From Oscillospiraceae bacterium (GTDB lineage Bacteria > Bacillota > Clostridia > Oscillospirales > Acutalibacteraceae), in NCBI GenBank assembly GCA_015065685.1, contig SVPU01000002.1, positions 78,266 through 142,265 of the forward strand: a DNA stretch of 64,000 bases. Direction: 5' to 3'. A program made the position numbers and the translations under genes. Position 1 is the stretch's first letter. Each line of letters starts with the position of its first letter. Shown piece by piece: positions 9,595 through 19,333 of the stretch. The notes beneath the pieces are model-generated. The model did not search any database. It was not told the origin of the DNA and worked only from the letters and a program-made list of their open reading frames with translations.

Positions 9595-10338
9595 CTATTT
9601 GTAGCACGAAAACTCGATTGCTGTAATTAAATCGTCAACCGGATTAATATAAACCGTGATGCCGTTTCTACGGTCTTTTTTAGTAACAAAATAATCAAGA
9701 TAATATGATGTATCAGAAACCTTATAGAAATGTGATGGGGTTCCCAATGTATCAACAATATCTGTTATTGCCATTGTGTTTGTAATACCATTAACAGAAA
9801 AACTGTTATATGCAGCATTGTTTAAATAAAAATCGTTCATAATTTTGAACTTAACTATATTACAATCTTTAATTTTTCTTGAAGAGCGCGATGAATTAAA
9901 GAATTGTGCATAAATTTTCGCACCATTTTCATTAATGAAAACCACATCAACAGTCTCATAAGTGAAAATGAGTGAATTTCCATCATAAGCATTTCCCTCT
10001 GCGATTTGCCAACCAATCTCTTCAAGCTTGCTCATTCTCATTGGAACAGTAAATTCATCGCCAGCAAAGGTAGCATCAATCTCGAATTTCTTGCCGAGAT
10101 AAATATTCGCATAATTTTCTTCATCAAAAAGGCTGATATCAAAATAATTAGACATTACTCTATCGAGAGACATAATTGTAGTGTCAACATTTTCATCAGC
10201 GATATTTTCGGCTTCCTTATCAGTAACCTCCTCCACCGAGGAAACACCGTAGTCATCATCAACAGGACTACACGCCGCAGCAGAAAAAATCAAAAGAACC
10301 GAAATAATAAGACAAAATATTTTAGTGGTTTTTTTCAT
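9595..10338 (-). CDS. Predicted lipoprotein of unknown function
   Basis: 247 residues. A charged N-terminus (MKKTTK) and hydrophobic stretch end in the lipobox SAAAC, with Cys23 the likely lipidated residue, followed by an acidic linker. The mature part has no motif I can assign. Its beta-rich pattern and the segment TNTMAITDIVDTLGTPSHFY suggest a small extracellular domain attached to the membrane. The gene lies 37 nt after the alpha/beta hydrolase in the long operon. Confidence 0.7.
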   Translation of the reverse strand: MKKTTKIFCLIISVLLIFSAAACSPVDDDYGVSSVEEVTDKEAENIADENVDTTIMSLDRVMSNYFDISLFDEENYANIYLGKKFEIDATFAGDEFTVPMRMSKLEEIGWQIAEGNAYDGNSLIFTYETVDVVFINENGAKIYAQFFNSSRSSRKIKDCNIVKFKIMNDFYLNNAAYNSFSVNGITNTMAITDIVDTLGTPSHFYKVSDTSYYLDYFVTKKDRRNGITVYINPVDDLITAIEFSCYK

Positions 10339-10375
10339 CGAATCACTCCATACTAAAAATTATTTTTAATTAAAT

Positions 10376-11302
10376 TCAAGAGGTATATGTGTTTAAAAAG
10401 TCGCCCACGGTTTGCTTAACATTTTCAGTATCAACCAAAAAGCTTAAACCGTGCGATGCGCCTTCAACAGTTAAGATTTTACATTTATCACAAGCGTTTT
10501 CATAAGCTTTTTGGGACATTTCGCACGGCACAAAATTATCACATTTACCGTGGATAAATAGTATCGGCATAGTGCATTTCTTAACAACCTCAACCGTGTT
10601 GTCCTTATAAAGCGAAAATTTACCGAATAACAAACAAAAAACATTTAAAAACGGAATGAAAAAGTTGGCATTAATCTTGAAACTGTCCTTCGCAACCTTT
10701 TTAATAATATCCACAGGTGAAGTAAATCCACAATCGGCAATAACGCATTTAACCTGGCTCGGCAATCCTCTCTTGCAAGCTAAAACAACCGTTGTGGCTC
10801 CCATTGAAAGACCGCTGAATGCAATTTCCTCGGCACCAAATTTACTAACCATCAGATTTGCCCAAGAAACCGCATCGTAGCTTTCTTTAACACCAAAGGT
10901 AATAAGTTTACCTTCGCTTCTGCCGTGGCTTCTCTGATCAATCAGCAAAACATTGAAGCCAAAATTTAAATACATACTAACCGCACACGAAAAATCTCTT
11001 GCGGCGGAAGAACGGTATCCGTGAACAAGAATTATAGTCTTTTTCGAATTATTGTCATAATATCTCGCGGCTAATTTCAGTCCATCAAAGCTTGTTGTAT
11101 AAATCCATTTATGCGGTTTTGAATTAACAACATCAATGCCGTTTTGTATTGTTTCTTTAAATTCCTCGAGTGGTTTATTAACAGGCGAATCCATATCATC
11201 AACATCGCCCATATTTTGTTTTATAAAAGCAAGTGCAAAGAAATAAAACAGAACACCTAAGAAAACAAGCAAAATTATTAAAATTAGAAAAAACCAAAAC
11301 AA
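10376..11302 (-). CDS. Membrane-anchored alpha/beta hydrolase
   Basis: About 308 residues. The N-terminus is one hydrophobic helix (FFLILIILLVFLGVLFYFF) that should anchor the protein. The rest is an alpha/beta hydrolase: oxyanion region ILVHGYRSSAARDF, nucleophile elbow GLSMGA, acid in HGKCDNFVP and His in GASHGLS. It is probably a serine esterase or peptidase of the BAAT/S9-like group; the substrate is unknown. The longest frame starts at GTG 11311, but AAAGGTGAT is best spaced for TTG at 11302, which I prefer. It follows tyrS in the operon. Confidence 0.8.
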   Translation of the reverse strand: MFWFFLILIILLVFLGVLFYFFALAFIKQNMGDVDDMDSPVNKPLEEFKETIQNGIDVVNSKPHKWIYTTSFDGLKLAARYYDNNSKKTIILVHGYRSSAARDFSCAVSMYLNFGFNVLLIDQRSHGRSEGKLITFGVKESYDAVSWANLMVSKFGAEEIAFSGLSMGATTVVLACKRGLPSQVKCVIADCGFTSPVDIIKKVAKDSFKINANFFIPFLNVFCLLFGKFSLYKDNTVEVVKKCTMPILFIHGKCDNFVPCEMSQKAYENACDKCKILTVEGASHGLSFLVDTENVKQTVGDFLNTYTS

Positions 11303-11357
11303 ATTAATCACCTTTATTTGTATTGCCTTTTAACAGAAAAAAATACAGTAGCATGCA

Positions 11358-12581
11358 TTAATTTTCAACAACAAATTTGTTATAAACCTTTTTGCCCTTT
11401 TTAACTATAACTTCGCCAAAGTCGGCAATATCGAAGCTCATAGCAGGGTCGGTGATTTTTTGGTTATCAACCGAAACACCGCCTTGTTGGATAAGTCTTC
11501 TTCCCTCGCCCTTTGAGGCAATAAGGCCGGCTTTTACCATCATATCCAAAATACCGATTTTGCCATCGATGAAATCAGCTGCCGAAAGTGTGGTAGTGGG
11601 CATATTTTCATCATTACCGGCACCGCCGAACACTGCTCTTGCAGTTGCCTGTGCTTTTTCTGCCTCTTCTTCTCCGTGAACAAGTTTGGTAAGCTCATAT
11701 GCCAAAATTTCTTTTGCAGTGTTTAATTGGCTGCCTTCCCAAGCATCCATCTTATCAATTTCTTCGAGCGGCAAGAAGGTAAGCATTCTGATGCATTTAA
11801 GAACATCCTTATCACCAACATTGCGCCAATATTGATAGAACTCATAGGGAGAAGTCTTTTCGGGGTCAAGCCATACAGCACCGCCAACGGTTTTACCCAT
11901 CTTCTTACCCTCGGAATTGAGCAACAAGGTAATTGTCATAGCATATGCATCCTTACCAAGCTTTTTGCGGATAAGCTCAGTACCGCCGAGCATATTACTC
12001 CATTGGTCATCGCCGCCGAACTGCATATTACAGCCATATTCCTTGAAAAGATGATAGAAGTCATAGCTTTGCATAATCATATAGTTAAACTCAAGGAATG
12101 AGAGACCCTTTTCCATTCTCTGCTTATAACATTCTGCGCGAAGCATATTGTTAACCGAGAAGCACGCTCCAACCTCACGCAAAAGGTCAATATAGTTTAA
12201 CTTTAAAAGCCAATCAGCGTTATTAACCATTTGTGCCTTGCCTTCGCCAAATTCAATGAATTTGCTCATCTGCTTTTTAAAGCAATCGCAATTGTGCTGA
12301 ATTTGTTCGGCAGTCATCATAGAACGCATATCAGTTCTGCCCGAAGGGTCGCCTATATGACCAGTACCGCCACCTATTAGCGCAATAGGCTTGTTGCCTG
12401 CCATCTGCAAGCGTTTCATAAGGCAAAGTGCCATAAAGTGTCCAACATGCAAGCTGTCTGCAGTGGGGTCAAAACCAATATAAAAGGTTGCTTTACCCTC
12501 GTTAATAAGCTCTTTAATTTCATCCTCATCAGTAACCTGAGCGATAAGTCCTCTCGCTACTAATTCATCATAAATCTTCAT
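11358..12581 (-). CDS. tyrS: Tyrosyl-tRNA synthetase
   Basis: A 407-residue class I aminoacyl-tRNA synthetase that charges tRNA-Tyr. The HIGH-type motif is HVGHF near residue 46, after FYIGFDPTADSL. The KMSKS-type motif is KMGKT near residue 231. The substrate-binding segment MQSYDFYHLFKEYGCNMQFGGDDQW is typical of TyrS. An S4 RNA-binding domain lies at the C-terminus (RRLIQQGGVSVDNQKI). It follows recN by only 3 nt, so there is no room for the T-box leader that often precedes tyrS in Firmicutes. Confidence 0.97.
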   Translation of the reverse strand: MKIYDELVARGLIAQVTDEDEIKELINEGKATFYIGFDPTADSLHVGHFMALCLMKRLQMAGNKPIALIGGGTGHIGDPSGRTDMRSMMTAEQIQHNCDCFKKQMSKFIEFGEGKAQMVNNADWLLKLNYIDLLREVGACFSVNNMLRAECYKQRMEKGLSFLEFNYMIMQSYDFYHLFKEYGCNMQFGGDDQWSNMLGGTELIRKKLGKDAYAMTITLLLNSEGKKMGKTVGGAVWLDPEKTSPYEFYQYWRNVGDKDVLKCIRMLTFLPLEEIDKMDAWEGSQLNTAKEILAYELTKLVHGEEEAEKAQATARAVFGGAGNDENMPTTTLSAADFIDGKIGILDMMVKAGLIASKGEGRRLIQQGGVSVDNQKITDPAMSFDIADFGEVIVKKGKKVYNKFVVEN

Positions 12582-12584
12582 AAT

Positions 12585-14243
12585 TTAACTCCTATCTATC
12601 ATTTCTTTCGCAGAATTATAAATATTTTCAGTAATATCACTACCTGACATAATTCGCGAAATTTCTTTAATTTTTCCGTCGTAATCGAGCGGCGTAACTT
12701 CGGTATAAGTTCTGCCGTTATTACTGCTTTTTGAAATTAGCAAATGATTATCCGCTTTAGCGGCAATCTGCGCTAAATGGGTTACACAAATAACCTGTGT
12801 ATTCTTTGAAACCTTTTTAAGCTGGGCAGCCGTTCGCTCAGCCGCAAAGCCGCTGATACCGGTGTCAATCTCATCGAATATCATAGTTTCCACATTATCG
12901 CGGCCCAAAAGCGAGCTCTTAATGCTAAGCATTATTCTTGAAAGCTCACCGCCGGAAGCAATTTTGGAAAGCGGTTTTAAATTTTCCCCTAAGTTTGCCG
13001 AAATTAAGAATTCAACATTGTCGCACCCGTTTTTAGTGTATCTTCCACCCTTTATATCCACAACAAATTTAACATTCGGCATATTAAGATAGCTTAAAAC
13101 CTCGCAAACCTCACGCTCGAAATTTTGAGCAGCTTTTATTCTTGTTTCGGTTAAAATTTCGGCCAGAGAAATAAGCTTTAATTTTGATTCTTCAAGCAAT
13201 TTTGAAAGCTCGCCGATTCGCTTATCATAGCCTTCAATATTTTGCAGCTGCAGCTTAGCATCACTTAAAAATTCAAGCATTTTTTCTTCGGAGCCACCGT
13301 ATTTAAGCATAAGTCTCTGCAAAAAGTCGAGCCTGCCGTTAATACTGTTAACATCCAAATTTGAAGCATCAAGAGAATCAAGATAACCGCTTATATTAGC
13401 CGCAGAATCCTCTGTTAGTGAAATTATTTCACTTAGCTTTAAAGCAAAACTGTCAAACTCATTCGATTTTAATCCACTGATTGATTTATAGGCGTTTTTG
13501 AGAAGAGTTAAAGCTCCGTCGTTCTCAGAATCACCGCTTAAAAGCTGTGAAGCGGCGGTAAAACCCTTTAAAACCGATTCATAATTTTCGGCAATTTCGA
13601 GCGAATGCTTAAGCTCTTCAATTTCGCCAATTTTTATATTTGCAGTCTCAAGCTCATTGATCTGATATTTTAAAAGCTCGGTTTTGCGCTCCTTATCAGA
13701 TTCAAATTCTTCAAGCGATACTAATTCTTTGCGAATTTTGTTAAGATTTTTAAACTCGGAATAATATTCACTAATTTCATTCTCGTTTTGTGCCACTGCA
13801 TCAATAAACGAAACATGCTTTTCGGGATTAAGCAAATCCTGATTATCGTGCTGACCGTGAATATTGATAAGAGCTGATGCTATCTCACGCAAAACAGAAG
13901 CAGTAAATGGTTTACCGTTAATCTTGATTAAACCTTTGCCCGCAAGGCTTAATTTTCTTGTGATTAACACATTGCCATCTTCATCGGGAAAAACATCAAA
14001 GCATTTTAAAAATTCAATAGTCTCATCAGAAAAATCGCCAAACAAAGCAGAAACCTCTGCCGAATCGCATCCATTTCTGATTAAATCCTTTGAGGTACGC
14101 TCGCCCAAAACCGCGTTTATAGAATCAATAACAATTGATTTACCCGCACCCGTTTCACCCGTTAAAACATTAAATCCGTTTTTAAATTCAATTTCAGAAC
14201 GCTCTATAACCGCAATATTTTCAATATGTAAATATTTCAGCAT
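12585..14243 (-). CDS. recN: DNA repair protein RecN
   Basis: A 552-residue SMC-like ATPase of double-strand-break repair. Walker A GETGAGKS is at residues 29-36, after the typical MLKYLHIENIAVIERSEIEF start. Two coiled-coil arms fill the middle (about 150-350). The C-terminal half holds the ABC signature LKPLSKIASGGELSRIMLS, Walker B METMIFDEIDTGISG and VTHLAQIA. It lies between argR and tyrS in the operon, the same argR-recN neighbourhood found in Bacillus. Confidence 0.97.
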   Translation of the reverse strand: MLKYLHIENIAVIERSEIEFKNGFNVLTGETGAGKSIVIDSINAVLGERTSKDLIRNGCDSAEVSALFGDFSDETIEFLKCFDVFPDEDGNVLITRKLSLAGKGLIKINGKPFTASVLREIASALINIHGQHDNQDLLNPEKHVSFIDAVAQNENEISEYYSEFKNLNKIRKELVSLEEFESDKERKTELLKYQINELETANIKIGEIEELKHSLEIAENYESVLKGFTAASQLLSGDSENDGALTLLKNAYKSISGLKSNEFDSFALKLSEIISLTEDSAANISGYLDSLDASNLDVNSINGRLDFLQRLMLKYGGSEEKMLEFLSDAKLQLQNIEGYDKRIGELSKLLEESKLKLISLAEILTETRIKAAQNFEREVCEVLSYLNMPNVKFVVDIKGGRYTKNGCDNVEFLISANLGENLKPLSKIASGGELSRIMLSIKSSLLGRDNVETMIFDEIDTGISGFAAERTAAQLKKVSKNTQVICVTHLAQIAAKADNHLLISKSSNNGRTYTEVTPLDYDGKIKEISRIMSGSDITENIYNSAKEMIDRS

Positions 14244-14256
14244 AAGATTACCGCCA

Positions 14257-14709
14257 TTATAAAAGCTTATTAATGCTTTCGCACAAACGCTTGGATTCCT
14301 CTTCGCCTGCAGTTACGATAATAATTGTATCGTCGCCCGCAAGAGAGCCCAACATCATATCACCAAACAACTCATCAACCGCAACACAAGCGCTCGAAGC
14401 CATACCGACATCGCATTTAATCACAACATTGTTAAGTGAATATTTAACATATTTCACTGCTCTGATTAAAAACTCTTGATAGCGGTTATATGACTTTGCA
14501 GAGTTTGCACTCTGGCGATGTGAGAGATAACGGTAATTTCCGTTTTCATCTCTTCCCTTAACGAGCTTCAACTCTCTTATATCGCGCGAAACTGTTGACT
14601 GTGTAACATTAAAGCCTGCATCTTCAAGACCGTTTTGCAAATCCTCTTGAGTTAAACAGATTTTTTGCGAAATAAGTTCAAGAATTTTTTCTTGTCTTTT
14701 AGTTTTCAA
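14257..14709 (-). CDS. argR: Arginine repressor ArgR (TTG start preferred)
   Basis: Arginine-responsive regulator of arginine biosynthesis and catabolism, working as a hexamer. The N-terminal winged helix covers about residues 1-70 (RQEKILELISQ, then TQSTVSRDIRELKLVK). The C-terminal oligomerisation and arginine-binding domain contains GDDTIIIVT. The longest frame begins at ATG 14727, inside nadK. The site GTAGGAGTG sits correctly before TTG at 14709, giving 150 residues, the family length, and a start 1 nt after the nadK stop. I therefore choose TTG. Confidence 0.93.
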   Translation of the reverse strand: MKTKRQEKILELISQKICLTQEDLQNGLEDAGFNVTQSTVSRDIRELKLVKGRDENGNYRYLSHRQSANSAKSYNRYQEFLIRAVKYVKYSLNNVVIKCDVGMASSACVAVDELFGDMMLGSLAGDDTIIIVTAGEEESKRLCESINKLL

Positions 14710-14710
14710 T

Positions 14711-15556
14711 TTAAACACTCCTACCATCTTTAAATTTATAGGATAACGTCTTAAAAAAAGAGCGATTATTCAGCCTTATTAACTGCACCGTCTTTTCAGA
14801 ACGCTTAATTATAACTTCGGTATTAGGCTTCATTGAAGCCACCTTTCTGCCATCAACAGTTAAATAAATATCTGTTCTTTTCTTTGAGAAAGCCTTAAGC
14901 TTAATTATGTTATATGAGCCCAAAAGAATTGGTTTTGCAGAAAGTGAATGAGAGCATATCGGTGTGATGCAAAAAGACTCTGTAAGCGGGTCAATGATAG
15001 GTCCCCCTGCAGACATTGAATATGCGGTTGAGCCTGTAGGCGTTGAAACTATAAGGCCATCAGCCCTATAATTTACGGCATCCTTGCCAACACTGGCAGA
15101 AATATCAATAATTCTTGATATAAAGCCACTTGTTATAACTGCATCATTAAGAGCGTTATATTCATTTATTAGCTTACCGTTATCATAAACACTAACCGAA
15201 AGCATCATTCTTTTTTCAATTACATATTCTTTGGTTTTGAGTTTTTCAATCAAACCCAACTCATTCTGTTCGATATTCGCAAGATAACCCATTCTACCCG
15301 CATTGATACCGAGGACAGGTTTATTATCAAGGGCGGCGCGTTTGGCATAGCGCATAATAGTACCGTCTCCACCAATGGTAATAATAAAGTCTGCGATTTT
15401 AAAAAGCTCATCCTCGGGCAAATGGTTAAAGCCCGTAGCACAGATATTATCGGGTATATACGCTTCAAAACCATTTGCATTAAGTATTCCCGATAGCCTT
15501 TCAACAACTTCGGCAGAGCCGTATTTATCGAGATTAGGTATAACTGCAACCTTCAT
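14711..15556 (-). CDS. nadK: NAD kinase
   Basis: A 281-residue ATP-dependent kinase that makes NADP from NAD. The catalytic GGDGT motif is at residues 62-66, and the substrate-binding segment NYRADGLIVSTPTGSTAYSM is complete. It sits between tlyA and argR; nadK-argR-recN is a common order in clostridia. Confidence 0.95.
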   Translation of the reverse strand: MKVAVIPNLDKYGSAEVVERLSGILNANGFEAYIPDNICATGFNHLPEDELFKIADFIITIGGDGTIMRYAKRAALDNKPVLGINAGRMGYLANIEQNELGLIEKLKTKEYVIEKRMMLSVSVYDNGKLINEYNALNDAVITSGFISRIIDISASVGKDAVNYRADGLIVSTPTGSTAYSMSAGGPIIDPLTESFCITPICSHSLSAKPILLGSYNIIKLKAFSKKRTDIYLTVDGRKVASMKPNTEVIIKRSEKTVQLIRLNNRSFFKTLSYKFKDGRSV

Positions 15557-15569
15557 CTAATCTTCCTTT

Positions 15570-16376
15570 CTAGATATTCAAAGCCTCGTAAGAAGCGTTA
15601 ACTATGTCTTCTGCATTAACCCTTACCGAATGATTTTCATCATTCTTCTCAATGTAACATAAATACTCAATATTTCCCTCAGGGCCTTTAACCGGTGAAA
15701 AGTCAAGACCAAGCAATGAAAATTGTTCTTCTTTTATTAGTTCGAGAATTTTTTCAATAACAGCAATGTGAACATTTTTTTCTCTGACAACACCTTTTTT
15801 GCCCACATTCTCTTTTCCCGCCTCAAACTGCGGTTTAATAAGACAAACTGCCCTACCGCCTTGCTTTAATAGTGTTCGCATAACAGGTAAAATATGTGAA
15901 AGCGAAATAAAAGAAACATCAACCGAGGCAAAATCTAATTCTTCAGGGATTTGCTCGTTTGTTACATATCTGAAGTTAGTTCTCTCAAGGTTAACAACGC
16001 GCTCATCGGTCCTTAGTTTCCATGCAAGTTGTCCGTAACCTACATCAATTGCATAAACCTTGCTAGCGCCGTTTTGAAGCATACAATCGGTAAAGCCACC
16101 TGTTGATGCGCCAATATCGGCACAAACAAAGCCGTTTAAATTAACACCGAAAACATTTACTGCTTTTTCAAGCTTTAATCCACCGCGGCTAACATATTTA
16201 AGCCCATGACCACGAACTTCAATAACATCATCGGGTTTTACGGTGTTTCCCGCTTTATCTGATTTCTGATTGTTAACAAAAACAATTCCCGCCATAATTA
16301 AGGCTTTTGCCTTTTCTCTGCTTTCGGCAAAACCACGCTCAAAAAGTGCAACATCTAATCTGATTTTATCTGCCAT
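15570..16376 (-). CDS. tlyA: TlyA family rRNA 2'-O-methyltransferase
   Basis: 268 residues. An S4 RNA-binding domain (1-60, RLDVALFERGFAESREKAKALI) is followed by an FtsJ-like Rossmann methyltransferase with SAM motif CADIGASTGGFTDCML. The family methylates cytidines of 16S and/or 23S rRNA; relatives were once called hemolysins. Its start overlaps the end of dxs by 11 nt, so the two are probably translationally coupled. The dxs-tlyA-nadK order is widespread in Firmicutes. Confidence 0.93.
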   Translation of the reverse strand: MADKIRLDVALFERGFAESREKAKALIMAGIVFVNNQKSDKAGNTVKPDDVIEVRGHGLKYVSRGGLKLEKAVNVFGVNLNGFVCADIGASTGGFTDCMLQNGASKVYAIDVGYGQLAWKLRTDERVVNLERTNFRYVTNEQIPEELDFASVDVSFISLSHILPVMRTLLKQGGRAVCLIKPQFEAGKENVGKKGVVREKNVHIAVIEKILELIKEEQFSLLGLDFSPVKGPEGNIEYLCYIEKNDENHSVRVNAEDIVNASYEALNI

Positions 16377-18207
16377 TATCTACTCCGTTAATAAATTTAA
16401 TCATTGAAGCACTGTCAAGACCGTTTAAAGCAAGTGCTCTGCCAACAGTCATTGATGGCACAAATTTATTATTGATTGCCCGAATTTTAAATTCACCCTT
16501 GAAACCGTTTTCGTGCAGTAATGCCGATAAATGCTCACCTACACCGCCACTTTTTTCGGTTTCTTCAAAAATGAAAATTCGTTTATAATTTAAAATTTCG
16601 GTAATTAGTTTATCCTCAAGCGGAAAGATTTTATTGAGTTTTAAAACATCAAAATTCTTTTGCTTTTCATAAGCCTTACAAGCCTCGAAAAACAGCCTTC
16701 CGTAAGAAATAACCAAAGTATCGTTCCGCGATTTGAAAAAATTATAATCCGATTTAAAATCGAAATTAATATTTTCACACTCTGCACCGCGAGGATAGCG
16801 GATTGCAACATTATTATCATTTTGTGCGGCAAATTCAATGCGATATTCCAATTCCTTATGGGTTGCAGGTGAATAAATTTGAATTTTAGGCACACTCGTT
16901 AAAAACGAAATATCAAACACGCCTTGGTGCGTCTCGCCGTCTTCTCCAACAATTCCCGCGCGGTCAATTAAAAGCCGAAGCGGCAAACCTTCGGTTGCAA
17001 CATCGTGAACGAGCTGATCATAAGCTCTTTGCAGAAAGGATGAATAAACCACAAAGAAAGGCTTTGCACCTTGCTTGCTAAGACCCGCAGAAAATGTTAC
17101 AGCGTGTTGCTCAGCAATGCCAACATCGAAAAATCTCTCGGGGAATTTTTCTTGAAACTCTGAAAGTCCCGTTCCTTCGGTCATAGCAGCGGTTATTGCG
17201 CATATTTTAGAGTCGGTTTCTGCCAACTTACAAAGGGTTTTGCCCGCAATACTCGAAAAAGTGTCCGCTTTATTAACCGCACACCCCTCACAAATATCAA
17301 ACGGAGAAACCCCGTGATAATTTTTGGGGAATTCTTCAGCTAATGAATAACCCTTGCCTTTAGTTGTTACAACGTGAATAAGCGAAGGCTCGTTACTCTC
17401 ATAGGCAATTTTAAATAAATCCTCCATTTGAGAAATATTATGGCCATCAACCGGACCTAAATAATCAAACCCTAGAGATGTGAAAATATTCTTTTTATAA
17501 ATAACTGTCTTAAAAGCATCCTTTAAAACAGAAATAACATGCTTTAAATATTTACCGATAAAAGGTATGCCCATCAAAATTTTGGCTATAGCATTTTTAA
17601 ATTTATGATAACGCGGTTTATTGCGCATTTTAGTTAAGCTGCGTGCAAGCGAGCCAACATTTTCTGAAATGGACATTTCATTATCATTCAAGATAACAAT
17701 GAAATTTCCTTTTGAGCTGCCCGCATTATTTAATGCTTCATAGGCCATGCCGCCTGTCATGGCACCATCCCCAATAACAGCAACGGCTGTTCCCTTTTGA
17801 CCCAAAAGCTTTTTGGCTTTGAAAATACCGAAAGCTGCCGAAATTGAATTACTGCTATGTCCTGTGATAAAGGGGTCGTGCTCGCTTTCACTCGGTCTCA
17901 TAAACCCTGAAATGCCACCCTCCGTGCGCAATGAGGCAAATTTATCAAAACGGCCTGTTAGCAGCTTGTGAGTATAACACTGATGACCGACATCGAAAAT
18001 GATAGCATCTTCAGGGGAATTGAAAACCCTGTGAAGAGCCACTGTCAATTCTACCGAGCCTAAATTAGAGGCCAGATGACCGCCGTTTTTAGAAACAGTT
18101 TCAATAATGCAGTTTCTGATTTCATCACACAAAACCGATAATTCATTTTTATTCAATTTTTTAATATCTGTTGGAGACTTAATATCTTTTAAAATTGAAT
18201 ATTCCAA
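16366..18207 (-). CDS. dxs: 1-deoxy-D-xylulose-5-phosphate synthase
   Basis: A 613-residue thiamine-diphosphate enzyme that condenses pyruvate and glyceraldehyde 3-phosphate, the first step of the MEP isoprenoid pathway. Visible are the N-terminal HLASNLGSVELTVALH, the TPP/magnesium motif GDGAMTGGMAYEALNNAG and the transketolase-like central segment VGIAEQHAVTFSAGL. The C-terminal domain has REL-type features. It is followed by tlyA (overlap) and preceded by ispA by 17 nt, grouping two isoprenoid genes. Confidence 0.97.
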   Translation of the reverse strand: MEYSILKDIKSPTDIKKLNKNELSVLCDEIRNCIIETVSKNGGHLASNLGSVELTVALHRVFNSPEDAIIFDVGHQCYTHKLLTGRFDKFASLRTEGGISGFMRPSESEHDPFITGHSSNSISAAFGIFKAKKLLGQKGTAVAVIGDGAMTGGMAYEALNNAGSSKGNFIVILNDNEMSISENVGSLARSLTKMRNKPRYHKFKNAIAKILMGIPFIGKYLKHVISVLKDAFKTVIYKKNIFTSLGFDYLGPVDGHNISQMEDLFKIAYESNEPSLIHVVTTKGKGYSLAEEFPKNYHGVSPFDICEGCAVNKADTFSSIAGKTLCKLAETDSKICAITAAMTEGTGLSEFQEKFPERFFDVGIAEQHAVTFSAGLSKQGAKPFFVVYSSFLQRAYDQLVHDVATEGLPLRLLIDRAGIVGEDGETHQGVFDISFLTSVPKIQIYSPATHKELEYRIEFAAQNDNNVAIRYPRGAECENINFDFKSDYNFFKSRNDTLVISYGRLFFEACKAYEKQKNFDVLKLNKIFPLEDKLITEILNYKRIFIFEETEKSGGVGEHLSALLHENGFKGEFKIRAINNKFVPSMTVGRALALNGLDSASMIKFINGVDNGR

Positions 18208-18224
18208 AATGTTACAACATCCTT

Positions 18225-19100
18225 TTAATAATTTCTGTTAAGTAAGCTTGAGGTTAACTCGATTAAAAACTCTGTATTGCCCTCGAATTTTGATAAACAC
18301 TCAAGTGCCTTTTGTGTTAATTCTTGCGCCAATGCCTTGGCGTTCTCGAGACCCAAAATACTAACGAGCGTTGTTTTATTATTATCGGCATCACTTCCAA
18401 TGGGTTTGCCGAGCAGCTTTTCATCGCCCGTGATATCAAGAATATCATCAATAATCTGAAAGGCTAATCCCAAATTCAAAGCATAGTTGGTGGCGTTTTG
18501 CAAATCTTCTTCACTGCCGCCGCCCAAAACAACACCGATTTCTGCAGAAGCCGAAAGCAAAGCACCCGTTTTCATCATATACATTCTGGTGATTTGCTCT
18601 GCGTTTGGGGTGCATTCTTCAAACCAAAGGTCTAAAACCTGACCACCAATCATTCCGTTAAAGCCCGCACGTTCTGCTAATATGCTAATGGCCTTAATCT
18701 TTCTCTCGGCACAAGCAGAAGAATCGGCAGCAATTTTAAAGCTTTCCGTTAATAGATTATCCCCTGCAAGCAGAGCAATATCCTCGCCAAACTTTTTATG
18801 GCACGCAGGTTTTCCTCTTCTCAAATCATCGTTATCCATGCAAGGCAAATCATCGTGGATAAGCGAATATGTGTGAATCATTTCGATTGCCACACAAAAA
18901 GGAAGCACATCGCTATCGGCAGCTCCGAAAAGCTTTGCAAATTCTAGCATTAATATAGGTCTTATTCTTTTTCCGCCCAAAAGCAAGCTGTAACGCGATG
19001 CTTGGTTAACAAGCGCATATTCTGAATTACTTTCGGGGAATTTTTCATTGATTGTTTTCTCAATCAGATTAACATAACTTTCAAATTTCGATTTAAACAA
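18225..19100 (-). CDS. ispA: Polyprenyl (geranyl/farnesyl) diphosphate synthase
   Basis: A 291-residue trans-prenyltransferase that elongates DMAPP with IPP to geranyl/farnesyl diphosphate. The first Asp-rich motif is HDDLPCMDNDDLRRG and the second is FQIIDDILDITGD; LLGGKRIRPILML binds IPP. Chain length (C15 versus C20) cannot be fixed with certainty. The short ispA-type length and its place next to xseB-xseA, as in Bacillus, favour farnesyl diphosphate synthase. Confidence 0.93.
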   Translation of the reverse strand: MFKSKFESYVNLIEKTINEKFPESNSEYALVNQASRYSLLLGGKRIRPILMLEFAKLFGAADSDVLPFCVAIEMIHTYSLIHDDLPCMDNDDLRRGKPACHKKFGEDIALLAGDNLLTESFKIAADSSACAERKIKAISILAERAGFNGMIGGQVLDLWFEECTPNAEQITRMYMMKTGALLSASAEIGVVLGGGSEEDLQNATNYALNLGLAFQIIDDILDITGDEKLLGKPIGSDADNNKTTLVSILGLENAKALAQELTQKALECLSKFEGNTEFLIELTSSLLNRNY

Positions 19101-19102
19101 GT

Positions 19103-19306
19103 CTACGTCTCCGCCTCAAACTCAGTAAGCTCAACAATTTTAGTTTTTGCATTTTCCAAGGCTTTTTTGCAATCTAAAGAATTTTTCATACCCTCTTCAA
19201 AAAGCGAAATAGACTCTTCAAGTGAAATATCGCCTTTTTCGAGTTGTTCAACAATTTTTTCTAATGAAGAAAGAGATTTCTCAAAATCAGTATTTTTTTC
19301 AGACAT
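19103..19306 (-). CDS. xseB: Exodeoxyribonuclease VII small subunit
   Basis: A 67-residue helical protein with the family pattern FEKSLSSLEKIVEQLEKGDISLEESISLFEEG, given here only as a description of residues 8-40. It binds the large subunit XseA to form the ssDNA exonuclease VII. It starts 28 nt after xseA, with AAAGGTTAATATT before the ATG, and ends 2 nt before ispA. Confidence 0.95.
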   Translation of the reverse strand: MSEKNTDFEKSLSSLEKIVEQLEKGDISLEESISLFEEGMKNSLDCKKALENAKTKIVELTEFEAET

Positions 19307-19333
19307 AATATTAACCTTTCGTGAAAATTATGA

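Noticed and set aside
12581..12585. T-box leader before tyrS
   Set aside because: Only 3 bases separate recN and tyrS, so no leader RNA can exist there.
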